From Treponema sp. UBA3870 (lineage in GTDB: Bacteria; Spirochaetota; Spirochaetia; Treponematales; Treponemataceae), in assembly GCA_002392275.1 (NCBI GenBank), contig DGGQ01000147.1, positions 1 through 19,508 on the forward strand: a stretch of 19,508 nt of DNA. Reading direction: 5' to 3'. The notes below the pieces were generated by a model. It did not search any database. It had not been told where the DNA came from and saw only the letters and a list, made by a program, of their open reading frames with translations. Shown piece after piece: positions 13,807-19,508 of this stretch (positions within the stretch are counted from its first letter, which is position 1; each line of letters begins with the position of its first letter). A program made the position numbers and the translations under genes.

Positions 13807-14667
13807 ATGCATTTCGTAAACGCAAAATCTATTCTTACTCCGCGCAGCATGAACATCTATCGCGGGTGTTTGCATGGCTGCATTTATTGTGATTCGAGGA
13901 GTCGGTGTTATCAATTTGCACATGCGTTTGAGGATATTGAAGTGAAGCAAAATGCGCCGGAACTTTTGGATGAGGCTCTGCGTAAAAAACGTAAACGCTG
14001 TATGATAGGGACTGGCTCCATGTGCGATCCATATATTCCGCTGGAAAAAGATTTGCGTATCATGCGTTGTTGTCTTGAAATAATCGAGTGTCAGAATTTT
14101 GGTGCGACCGTTATTACAAAATCGGATTTGGTTCTACGGGACATCGATATTTTTTCGCGCATAAATCGAAAATCAAAATCTGTTTTGCAGATGACGCTAA
14201 CAACTTATGACGATGCCCTTTGTAAAATTATTGAGCCAGGGGTGTGTCCATCGAGCCGGCGTTTTGAAGTTTTGTGTCGCTTCCGTGACGAGGGAATCCC
14301 GACCGTGGTTTGGTTCAGTCCAATTCTTCCGTTTATCAATGATTCGCTCGAAAATGTTGAAGGAATTATGGATTACTGTGTTCGTGCGGGAGTCAAGGCG
14401 ATAATCTGTTTTGGAATGGGGCTAACTTTGCGCGAAGGAAACCGTGAATATTTTTATGCGGCCCTGGACAAGCATTTTCCCGGATTAAAAAATCAATACA
14501 TAAAAACTTTTGGAAATCAATATGAATGTACAAGTCCGAATAACGACCGCCTCATGTCACGCCTTTCTGAAATCTGCAAAAAAAATAATATAATGCTTGG
14601 TGTGGATTCTGTTTTCAAATGGATTGAAGATTTCCCGGAAAAGTCTTTGCAGCTTGAGCTGTTTTAA
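13807..14667 (+). CDS. Radical SAM protein, SPL/DNA-photolyase-like family
   Basis: A 286-aa radical SAM enzyme. The [4Fe-4S] motif C-x3-C-x2-C is in YRGCLHGCIYC (Cys21, Cys25, Cys28), directly after an N-terminal NAKSILTPRSMNIYRG typical of the SPL (spore photoproduct lyase)-related family. Later blocks include MIGTGSMCDPYIPLEKDL, TVITKSDLVLRDIDI and SVLQMTLTTYDD. Spore photoproduct lyase repairs a thymine dimer, but this shorter, widespread non-sporulator branch has no firm function, so DNA repair is only a guess. It has its own promoter. Its last ~150 bp and the promoter just after it are duplicated downstream beyond the toxin-antitoxin genes; this copy is complete. Confidence 0.88.
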   Translation: MHFVNAKSILTPRSMNIYRGCLHGCIYCDSRSRCYQFAHAFEDIEVKQNAPELLDEALRKKRKRCMIGTGSMCDPYIPLEKDLRIMRCCLEIIECQNFGATVITKSDLVLRDIDIFSRINRKSKSVLQMTLTTYDDALCKIIEPGVCPSSRRFEVLCRFRDEGIPTVVWFSPILPFINDSLENVEGIMDYCVRAGVKAIICFGMGLTLREGNREYFYAALDKHFPGLKNQYIKTFGNQYECTSPNNDRLMSRLSEICKKNNIMLGVDSVFKWIEDFPEKSLQLELF

Positions 14668-14702
14668 CTTTCCTTGACGGCAAAAAAAATCTTTTGTAGA
14701 AT
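14519..14702 (+). repeat. Direct repeat copy A (SPL 3' end plus promoter)
   Basis: It runs from the last ~50 codons of the SPL-like gene to the -10 box of the following promoter. Copy B at 15271-15455 matches it with five transitions in its first 60 bp, near identity afterwards, and a small length change in the promoter spacer. Confidence 0.92.
14674..14702 (+). promoter_or_regulatory. Promoter of the toxin-antitoxin operon
   Basis: TTGACG (14674-14679), a 17-bp spacer and TAGAAT (14697-14702). Confidence 0.65.
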
Positions 14703-14717
14703 AGTACTGAAAAGCGT

Positions 14718-14730
14718 ACAGTTTTACTGT
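14718..14730. promoter_or_regulatory. Palindrome in the antitoxin leader, operator candidate
   Basis: ACAGT-TTT-ACTGT sits between the promoter and the Phd-like gene. Antitoxins of this family repress their own operon by binding such palindromes. Further GTAC and ACTG half-sites lie at 14704-14720. Confidence 0.45.
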
Positions 14731-14744
14731 TCAAGGGGGATTTT

Positions 14745-15005
14745 ATGACGATAGCAAAACAGGTGGATGTTCGCGCAAACATAAAGAAATATTTTGATAT
14801 GGCTTTTTTTGGAGAGCCTGTTATTGTTCCAAGAAAGCAAAATCATAATGTCGTGATTGTTTCCGAAGATGATTATCGTGCAATGGAAAAAGCAAGAAGA
14901 AATGCTGAGTATCTGGCAAAATTGGATAGGGCAGATCAGCAAATCAAGGAAGGAAAGGTTGTCGTCAAGACGATGGAAGAACTTGATGCGATGGCAGCAG
15001 AATGA
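14745..15005 (+). CDS. Phd/YefM-family antitoxin
   Basis: An 86-aa type II antitoxin. The N-terminal half (VRANIKKYFDMAFFGEPVIV, then NVVIVSEDDYRAME) is the Phd/YefM DNA-binding fold, with the usual V-x-x-x-D-Y-x-x-M core. The C-terminal half, rich in Lys, Glu and Gln, is the segment that normally wraps the toxin. It overlaps the toxin start by four bases (ATGA), the standard coupling in these operons. The ribosome site AAGGGGG lies about six bases upstream. It would be autoregulated through the palindromes just before it. Since the partner toxin is frameshifted, it may now be an orphan antitoxin that could still neutralise related toxins. Confidence 0.87.
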   Translation: MTIAKQVDVRANIKKYFDMAFFGEPVIVPRKQNHNVVIVSEDDYRAMEKARRNAEYLAKLDRADQQIKEGKVVVKTMEELDAMAAE

Positions 15006-15264
15006 GTAGAGTATTGTTTGCTGATGAAGGCTGGGATGATTATCTTTATTGGCAAGGGCAGGACAAAAAAACTCTTCAAAAAATCAATAAGCTCTTGAAA
15101 AGTATTGAACGAGAAGGAGCTTTAAAAGGTGAGGGTAAGCCAGAAAATTAAAACACAAAAAAGGTGAGTGCAGTCGGCGCATAGATGAAGAAAACCGTCT
15201 TGTTTATGAATATTCACCAGAGTTTATTACTGTAAAATCCTGTAGGGGGCATTACGAGGATTAA
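15002..15264 (+). pseudogene. YoeB/Txe-family toxin, broken by a one-base deletion
   Basis: YoeB-type ribosome-dependent mRNA endonuclease. The first frame (15002-15151, 49 aa) starts MSRVLFADEGWDDYLYWQGQ, matching YoeB closely, and runs to GKPEN, then TAA. After a one-base shift the protein resumes as KHKKGECSRRIDEENRLVYE and ends CRGHYED, then TAA at 15262-15264. Restoring one T near 15149 (AATTTAAAACAC instead of AATTAAAACAC) gives GKPENLKHKK, as expected. All three YoeB catalytic positions exist (Glu in GKPE, Arg in EENRLVY, His in CRGHY), but the break separates the Glu from the Arg and His, so the toxin should be inactive. A sequencing error or programmed slippage is possible. Confidence 0.85.
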
Positions 15265-15270
15265 TATGTA

Positions 15271-15455
15271 AATATGAATGTGCAGGTCCGAATAACGACT
15301 GCCTCATGCCACGCCTTTCTGAAATCTGTAAAAAAAATAATATAATGCTTGGTGTGGATTCTGTTTTCAAATGGATTGAAGATTTCCCGGAAAAGTCTTT
15401 GCAGCTTGAGCTGTTTTAACTTTCCTTGACGGCAAAAAAATCTCTTTTGTAGAAT
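15271..15455 (+). repeat. Direct repeat copy B (SPL pseudo-3' end plus promoter)
   Basis: A second copy of the SPL-like gene's last ~50 codons, stop, and following promoter. In the coding part the differences from copy A are five transitions, four of which change residues (Thr to Ala, Ser to Gly, Arg to Cys, Ser to Pro), so this piece is not under the same constraint. From about 15335 onward the copies are nearly identical. Confidence 0.92.
15426..15455 (+). promoter_or_regulatory. Promoter of the small membrane-protein gene (duplicated)
   Basis: TTGACG (15426-15431), an 18-bp spacer and TAGAAT (15450-15455); this is the copy-B version of the promoter at 14674-14702. AAGGAG lies seven bases before the ATG at 15475. 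Confidence 0.62.
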
Positions 15456-15474
15456 CGGGGCAAAGGAGTTTGTC

Positions 15475-15915
15475 ATGCAAAATTTTGGTATGTCGATGCT
15501 TTGGTTTTGGGTTTCGTATATTGTTGTGACCTGGATTGGAATTGGGCATACAATTTTTAATATTGTTGTCTTGAAAATGAAATCAATGAAAGAAAGTCCG
15601 GGGATGGGCGAGGGATATGAGAAAACAAAACCGTGGCATCCTCTGTACAACATAATTTTTTTTACGCTTTTTGGTTTCCTTTATATGAAGGGGCTTGCGA
15701 ATCCGAGTTGGGCTGAAGCTGTAATAACCGGTGCAATTTGGTCCGGAATCTGCATTGTTGTCGATTTGGTCGGCTGGGTTTTGATAAAGCATCCATGGCG
15801 GCTTACTTTTAAAGAATTTTATGTAGATTATCAGCCGTGGATTACATTGATTTATATTGCAATTTTCCTTGGACCAGTGATTGGATTTGGACTGCTCTGC
15901 GCAAGCGGAGTGTGA
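15475..15915 (+). CDS. Small four-helix membrane protein of unknown function
   Basis: A 146-aa membrane protein with about four helices (near 8-33, 58-72, 82-104 and 123-143). It has the conserved-looking loops WIGIGHTIFNIVVLKM, YEKTKPWHPLYNIIFF and LIKHPWRLTFKEFYVDYQPW. I associate it with an uncharacterised family that is common in Clostridia and related bacteria. The Trp/His/Pro-rich loops might bind a ligand or metal, but nothing catalytic is evident. It is driven by the promoter in repeat copy B. Before the duplication it probably followed the SPL-like gene directly. It is convergent with the aldehyde dehydrogenase gene. Confidence 0.75.
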   Translation: MQNFGMSMLWFWVSYIVVTWIGIGHTIFNIVVLKMKSMKESPGMGEGYEKTKPWHPLYNIIFFTLFGFLYMKGLANPSWAEAVITGAIWSGICIVVDLVGWVLIKHPWRLTFKEFYVDYQPWITLIYIAIFLGPVIGFGLLCASGV

Positions 15916-15925
15916 AAAACTTCGG

Positions 15926-15969
15926 CTACCGATGGTTATATTAAAATTTTTAATAATAACTATCGGTAG
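15926..15969. terminator. Long hairpin, probable bidirectional terminator
   Basis: CTACCGATGGTTAT (15926-15939) pairs with ATAACTATCGGTAG (15956-15969), giving 14 bp with one G-U pair, between two convergent genes. The T tracts on both sides are short (TTAGATTTT on plus; GTTTTT on minus, after CCGAA). Confidence 0.6.
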
Positions 15970-16024
15970 TTAGATTTTAACCTTCAAATTTGTCCAAAAG
16001 ACAGGGTAAAAATCTCCAGAATCT

Positions 16025-17467
16025 CTATTTTAGAAACTTTTTTATCAATTCCAGGTATTTTCCGTGCGAATTGTACCTGTACTTTGAATCCTTGTTTGGA
16101 TGCTGAATGAGGACAGATTTATAGTGGGAGAAGGTCTTGAATCCATATTCGCCATGGTAGTTTCCCATGCCGCTCTCACCGAATCCACCGAAAGGAAGAC
16201 CGTTTGCCGAAAGGTGACAGATTACATCATTGATGCACCCGCCTCCGAATCTTAGTGAACCGAAAACTTTTCTCTGTACCCTTTTGTCTTTGCTGAAGAG
16301 GTACAGAGCCAGCGGGGTGGGGCGTGTGGCTACAAAATCCATTGCGTCATCAAGATTTTCGTAAGTAAGGACAGGCAGCAGGGGACCAAAAATTTCTTCC
16401 TTCATTGTTGGATGGTTCAGAGCCTCAACGCCGTTCAAATCTCCCAAATCCAAAATTGTTGGAGAAATCTTGTTCGTGGAGGTATCGACCTTTGCTTCTG
16501 GAACCATGGAAAAAAGTCTTGTGAAGTGCCGTGAGTTTATGATTTTCGGGTACTCAGGATTTGCGAGAACATTGTCACCATACAGATTTTCAATTTCCTC
16601 ATGGACGGATTTTATAAAACTGTCCTTCACTGATTTTTCAACAAGAACATAGTCTGGTGCAACACAAGTCTGTCCGGCATTCATCAGTTTTCCCCAGACA
16701 ATCCTTCGTGCGGCCATCGCGATGTTTGCATTTTCTTCTATTATACATGGACTTTTTCCGCCAAGCTCCAGACAAACCGGGGTCAAGAACTTTGCGGCAT
16801 TCTCCATGATAATTTTTCCAACTTTGGGGCTTCCGGTAAAGAAGATAAAATCAAAATGCTCGTGCGAAAGAATTTCTGTCTGCATATAGCCCGGCTCCAC
16901 ATAAAGAACATGTTCCGGTTCAAAGACTTCCTTGATGATTGTTTCGACAACTTTGTTTGTGGCTGGACTCAGCTCCGAGCATTTGACGACGGCTGTATTT
17001 CCACTTGCAACTGCGGACACAAGCGGCTGAAGTGTGAGCAAAAAAGGATAGTTCCACGGTGCGATAATCAAAACTGTTCCATAGGGTTCCGGCATGATTT
17101 GGCTTTTTGCAGGACCGGACATAGCACCTTCATGGACTTTTTTGATTTTGGCCCATTTTTTTAGATTCTTTTTTACCAGAGAAATCTCGTGGAGGACAAA
17201 TCCTTCTTCGGTCACGTAGGCTTCAAACTCGGATTTCGCCAAATCGGTGTAAAGTGCCTGCGCAATTTCTTTTTCGTGATTTTTAACTGAAGCGTACAGG
17301 GACTTGAGTTTTGAAAGCCGCCATTTTAGGGGTTTTGTTGCGTTGGTTCTGAAAAAATCTTTCTGTGCCTGAATCTGCGAGTGGATTAAATCTTTCAGCT
17401 GCTCTGTCTGTACTTCCATTTCGGGAAGGTCCGAACTCTCTGCTTTCTTTTCAGTTTTCTTTGCCAT
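16025..17467 (-). CDS. NAD(P)-dependent aldehyde dehydrogenase (ALDH3-like)
   Basis: A 480-aa aldehyde dehydrogenase that oxidises aldehydes to acids in the cytoplasm. Motifs are PWNYP (137-141), Lys162 in VVKCSELSPAT, the cofactor loop FFTGSPKVGK (209-218), the general base Glu234 in LELGGKSP and the catalytic Cys268 in NAGQTCVAPDYV. The late motif EEIFGPLLPVL and the C-terminal LPFGGFGESGMGNYHG place it in the ALDH3-like (fatty or medium-chain aldehyde) group. The first ~20 residues (MAKKTEKKAESS and following) are a charged extension not usual for the family. AAGGA six bases upstream supports the start; this site is next to the stop of the GntR/MocR-like gene, so the two genes form an operon. 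The aldehyde substrate is unknown. Confidence 0.93.
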   Translation of the reverse strand: MAKKTEKKAESSDLPEMEVQTEQLKDLIHSQIQAQKDFFRTNATKPLKWRLSKLKSLYASVKNHEKEIAQALYTDLAKSEFEAYVTEEGFVLHEISLVKKNLKKWAKIKKVHEGAMSGPAKSQIMPEPYGTVLIIAPWNYPFLLTLQPLVSAVASGNTAVVKCSELSPATNKVVETIIKEVFEPEHVLYVEPGYMQTEILSHEHFDFIFFTGSPKVGKIIMENAAKFLTPVCLELGGKSPCIIEENANIAMAARRIVWGKLMNAGQTCVAPDYVLVEKSVKDSFIKSVHEEIENLYGDNVLANPEYPKIINSRHFTRLFSMVPEAKVDTSTNKISPTILDLGDLNGVEALNHPTMKEEIFGPLLPVLTYENLDDAMDFVATRPTPLALYLFSKDKRVQRKVFGSLRFGGGCINDVICHLSANGLPFGGFGESGMGNYHGEYGFKTFSHYKSVLIQHPNKDSKYRYNSHGKYLELIKKFLK

Positions 17468-17476
17468 AAACAGTCC

Positions 17477-18781
17477 TTAGCTTAGGTAGTCGCTTAGATA
17501 ATTCTTATCTATAAATTCGGTCAGAACCAGCTGTTCCAAAAGAGAAACAGGACAGGTCATGTTGTCGTATTTTTGTTGGAAATCAGCAAAAATATTTTTG
17601 GGCAGAACCGCAAACGAAGTTTTTAATCCAAGTGGCAGAAGATTTTCAAAACTGTTGATATAGATAACCTTGTCCATGGAATCCAGACTTTTGAATCGGG
17701 TCAGCAAATCTTTTACCGAAGAATTTTCCGTGTCATATTCAATGATATATCTGTACGATGCCTGACTTGCCCAGTCCAAAATAATTTTATAATGCTCGTT
17801 CGGATCGCTGACAGAAAATTCGGGGTTGTCACCTGGAATTGTAAAAACGGAAGTTGCACCGGATGTTATTACAAAATTTGAGTCCAGACCAAACTCATTT
17901 ACGGGAACCTCTTTTACCGGAAGGCCAGCCGCCGCAAAGATTTTTTTTGTGGGCAAATCAGTGTCCTCGGCGACCGCGGCAATTGCTTTGACCGTTGTTA
18001 GCGAGCCCGTCGTGAATTGATTTGCCAGACGTAAAAGCCCGACCCCCTGTGATTTGATGTACGGCGTGTTCAAAGATTGCAGCTGGAGGATTGCCGAAAG
18101 AAGAGAGTCCTTGCTTGCTCCAATTACCACCAGATTTTCATCGCAGTTTATGCCAAGGCATGAGTGCAGAAAATTTACAATGGCTTTTTTAAGGCAAAGT
18201 TCTCCAAATGGTGCCGCATTTTCCTGTAGTTTTGCGGTTTTCTGGAGAAGCACAGAACGGTAGCAGTCCGCAAGTTTCTCTTCAATTGTGGTCGGTTTTG
18301 CAATCGATTGGCTTGGCTTTATGGTTACAGAATCTGTTACCCTTGGACTGTGCTCAAGAGTTTTTTTTGCAGATTTTTTTGTCTTTGTTTTTTTCTCCGG
18401 CTCGGTCTGCTCTGGGCTTGGCTCTTCTTGATTTTTCATCCTTTGCCGTATTATTGATTCAACAGTCGGAATGTCGTCATCGGGCTGGGATGCTTTTTCT
18501 GGCTCGGAAGCAGTTTGAATGGGTACAGATTTTGACAAATCCATTACAAAATATCCGCGCTTTTGCTCTGAATATATGAAATGATTTTTTTCAAGAAGCT
18601 CGTAGGCTTTTGTTACCGTATTTTTGCTTACGTTCAATTTTTCGGAAACTGTGCGGATTGACGGCAGCTTTGTATTTTGGGGATAGGAACCGTTTTTTAT
18701 CAGCTCTGCAATTTTTTCGTAAAGCTGGTAGTACAATCTTATTTTGCTGTCTGCCTCAAGTGTAAAACTAATAGTGTTCAT
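17477..18781 (-). CDS. GntR/MocR-like regulator with degenerate, shortened aminotransferase domain
   Basis: 434 aa. Residues 1-80 are a GntR winged helix (PLP-independent DNA-binding part: YYQLYEKIAELI, LPSIRTVSEKLNVSKNTVTK, then ELLEKNHFIY). Residues 81-165 are a Pro/Glu/Lys-rich linker. From ~166 on, the sequence follows the fold-type I aminotransferase domain of MocR/PdxR regulators (FGELCLKKAIVNFLH, VVIGASKDSLLSAI, KVIYINSFENLLPLGLK). Where MocR proteins have the PLP-binding lysine (S-F-S-K-x-L-x-P-G-L-R) this one has SFENLLPLGLK, so Asn380 replaces it. The protein stops right after SLLEQLVLTEFIDK, lacking the ~90-residue C-terminal domain. It therefore probably does not bind PLP covalently. 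It is the first gene of the operon with the aldehyde dehydrogenase, 9 bp upstream of it, and likely regulates it. Confidence 0.85.
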   Translation of the reverse strand: MNTISFTLEADSKIRLYYQLYEKIAELIKNGSYPQNTKLPSIRTVSEKLNVSKNTVTKAYELLEKNHFIYSEQKRGYFVMDLSKSVPIQTASEPEKASQPDDDIPTVESIIRQRMKNQEEPSPEQTEPEKKTKTKKSAKKTLEHSPRVTDSVTIKPSQSIAKPTTIEEKLADCYRSVLLQKTAKLQENAAPFGELCLKKAIVNFLHSCLGINCDENLVVIGASKDSLLSAILQLQSLNTPYIKSQGVGLLRLANQFTTGSLTTVKAIAAVAEDTDLPTKKIFAAAGLPVKEVPVNEFGLDSNFVITSGATSVFTIPGDNPEFSVSDPNEHYKIILDWASQASYRYIIEYDTENSSVKDLLTRFKSLDSMDKVIYINSFENLLPLGLKTSFAVLPKNIFADFQQKYDNMTCPVSLLEQLVLTEFIDKNYLSDYLS

Positions 18782-18847
18782 AGACGGCTCTCCTTTTTGT
18801 ATTGGGCATTCCGAAAAATGGTTCCAAAAAGTTATTCCTATCTAAAA

Positions 18848-18867
18848 ATTATACCCCATAAAGTCAA
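18848..18867 (-). promoter_or_regulatory. Candidate promoter elements of the GntR/MocR-aldehyde dehydrogenase operon
   Basis: The minus strand carries TTGACT (18867-18862) and TATAAT (18853-18848), only 8 bp apart. The -35 of TATAAT is therefore elsewhere, or TTGACT pairs with TAGATA 17 bp downstream. AAGGAG lies just before the ATG. Three TTCC boxes spaced 13 bp apart (18809, 18822, 18835) lie between promoter and gene. Confidence 0.35.
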
Positions 18868-18943
18868 TTTTGTTTAGAAAAAAGATTGAAAATTCTAGAA
18901 AAATTTAAATTTTATGGTAACAGATTTTAGGGGGACAGTCTGA

Positions 18944-18977
18944 CAAAAAAATCCCCCAGAATTTCTTCCGGGGGATT
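18944..18977 (-). terminator. Rho-independent terminator of the PPDK gene
   Basis: Read on the minus strand: AATCCCCC, then a loop with a short inner stem, then GGGGGATT, followed by a run of seven T. The plus-strand arms are 18950-18957 and 18970-18977. Confidence 0.85.
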
Positions 18978-19010
18978 CGGATACAATTTCAGAAAACTTG
19001 GTTTACCAAA

Positions 19011-19508
19011 TTATTTCTTTGTTGTCTTCCTTTTTGTAGTGGCAGTTGTTTTCTTTGCTGCTGCTGGCTTTCTGCCTGGAGTCTTTTTTGCAGTTGCAGT
19101 CTTCTTTTCAGCGGCGGCAGCTGGTTTTCTTCCGGCAGTCTTCTTTGCGCCTGTTGTAGACTTTGCAGTTGTCTTTTTTGCTGTCGTTGCTTTTGCTGGT
19201 GCAGACTTGATTACAGCCTGTGCTCCGGCAAGACGTGCTGCAGGAACGCGGAATGGAGAACATGAAACATAGTTCAGTCCAAGCTTGTAGCAAAGCTCGA
19301 TTGAAGCTGGGTCTCCACCATGCTCACCACAGATTCCAAGGTGCAGGTCAGACTTAACTGAGCGTCCCTTAGCTTCTGCTATTTCAATCAAATCACCTGG
19401 TCCATCTGGATCGAGTGTCTTGAATGGGTCGAAGTCAAGAACCTTCTGGTCGAGGTAGGAATCAATGAACTTACCATAGTCATCGCGGCTGAAACCGAAT
19501 GTTGTCTG
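19011..19508 (-). CDS. ppdK: Pyruvate, phosphate dikinase C-terminus with histone-like basic tail (5' part outside window)
   Basis: The last 165 residues of PPDK, which interconverts pyruvate, ATP and phosphate with PEP, AMP and pyrophosphate. Reading is open to the window edge. The visible core has TTFGFSRDDYGKF, then DPFKTLD, the catalytic GICGEHGGDP (Cys at visible residue 60) and CSPFRVPAARLAGAQA, all matching the PEP-utilising C-terminal domain. PPDKs normally end within a few residues of this point. Here 65 further residues follow (coded 19014-19208), made almost only of Lys, Ala and Thr with two GRKPAAA units and one acidic residue. This resembles the tail of histone H1 or bacterial H1/HU-like proteins. 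The reading frame is continuous and a normal terminator follows, so the tail looks real. Confidence 0.9.
   Translation of the reverse strand, partial: QTTFGFSRDDYGKFIDSYLDQKVLDFDPFKTLDPDGPGDLIEIAEAKGRSVKSDLHLGICGEHGGDPASIELCYKLGLNYVSCSPFRVPAARLAGAQAVIKSAPAKATTAKKTTAKSTTGAKKTAGRKPAAAAEKKTATAKKTPGRKPAAAKKTTATTKRKTTKK

Noticed and set aside
14519..15455. Insertion sequence or composite transposon
   Set aside because: The direct repeats are gene and promoter fragments without terminal inverted repeats, and no transposase lies within.

Overview
The window looks like spirochaete DNA, most likely a host-associated or rumen-type Treponema; this is an inference. The points behind it are moderate-to-low GC with A/T-rich spacers, spirochaete-type lipoproteins, a 7TM sensor fused to a LuxR-type helix-turn-helix, a G9 homopolymer placed like a phase-variation tract, and a pyruvate,phosphate dikinase (PPDK). 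Many of the small genes between 1.8 and 8.9 kb resemble families I associate with Clostridia, which suggests acquired accessory DNA.

Layout. (1) 1-1529: 3' part of an exporter-type ABC half-transporter, closed by a clear terminator. (2) 1590-1865: two palindromic units 40 bp apart, followed by the C-terminal stub of a lost AAA/DUF4143-type ATPase. (3) 1866-4794: a tightly packed run (S66 peptidase, homocysteine S-methyltransferase, two GNAT acetyltransferases). (4) 4868-6207: a 50-aa Pmp3/YqaE membrane peptide, a multi-pass membrane protein and an unrecognised soluble protein, ending in a bidirectional hairpin. (5) 6266-8930: a MarR-flavodoxin operon divergent from a metallo-beta-lactamase-fold hydrolase, then an AAC(3)-like acetyltransferase. 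(6) 8957-11201: a membrane-bound LuxR-type regulator with a degenerate kinase core, whose start is cut off by a poly-G tract. (7) 11379-13675: four exported or lipidated proteins. (8) 13807-15915: a radical-SAM SPL-like gene, a Phd/YoeB toxin-antitoxin module with a frameshifted toxin, and a small membrane protein; the module lies between two ~185-bp direct repeats of the SPL-like gene's 3' end plus a promoter. (9) 16025-18781, minus strand: a GntR/MocR-like regulator upstream of an aldehyde dehydrogenase. (10) 19011-19508, minus strand: the C-terminus of PPDK with an unusual histone-H1-like Lys/Ala/Thr tail.

The best candidates for something new are four. First, the phase-variable, membrane-anchored pseudokinase-LuxR regulator, divergent from a cluster of surface and secreted proteins, with an inverted repeat in the shared spacer. 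Second, the basic DNA-binding-like tail on PPDK. Third, the toxin-antitoxin module that duplicated its neighbour's 3' end and promoter and whose toxin now carries a one-base frameshift. Fourth, the MarR promoter, whose -10 box sits inside an 18-bp palindrome so that transcription should start at or very near an ATG. No tRNA, rRNA, CRISPR array or transposase gene was seen.
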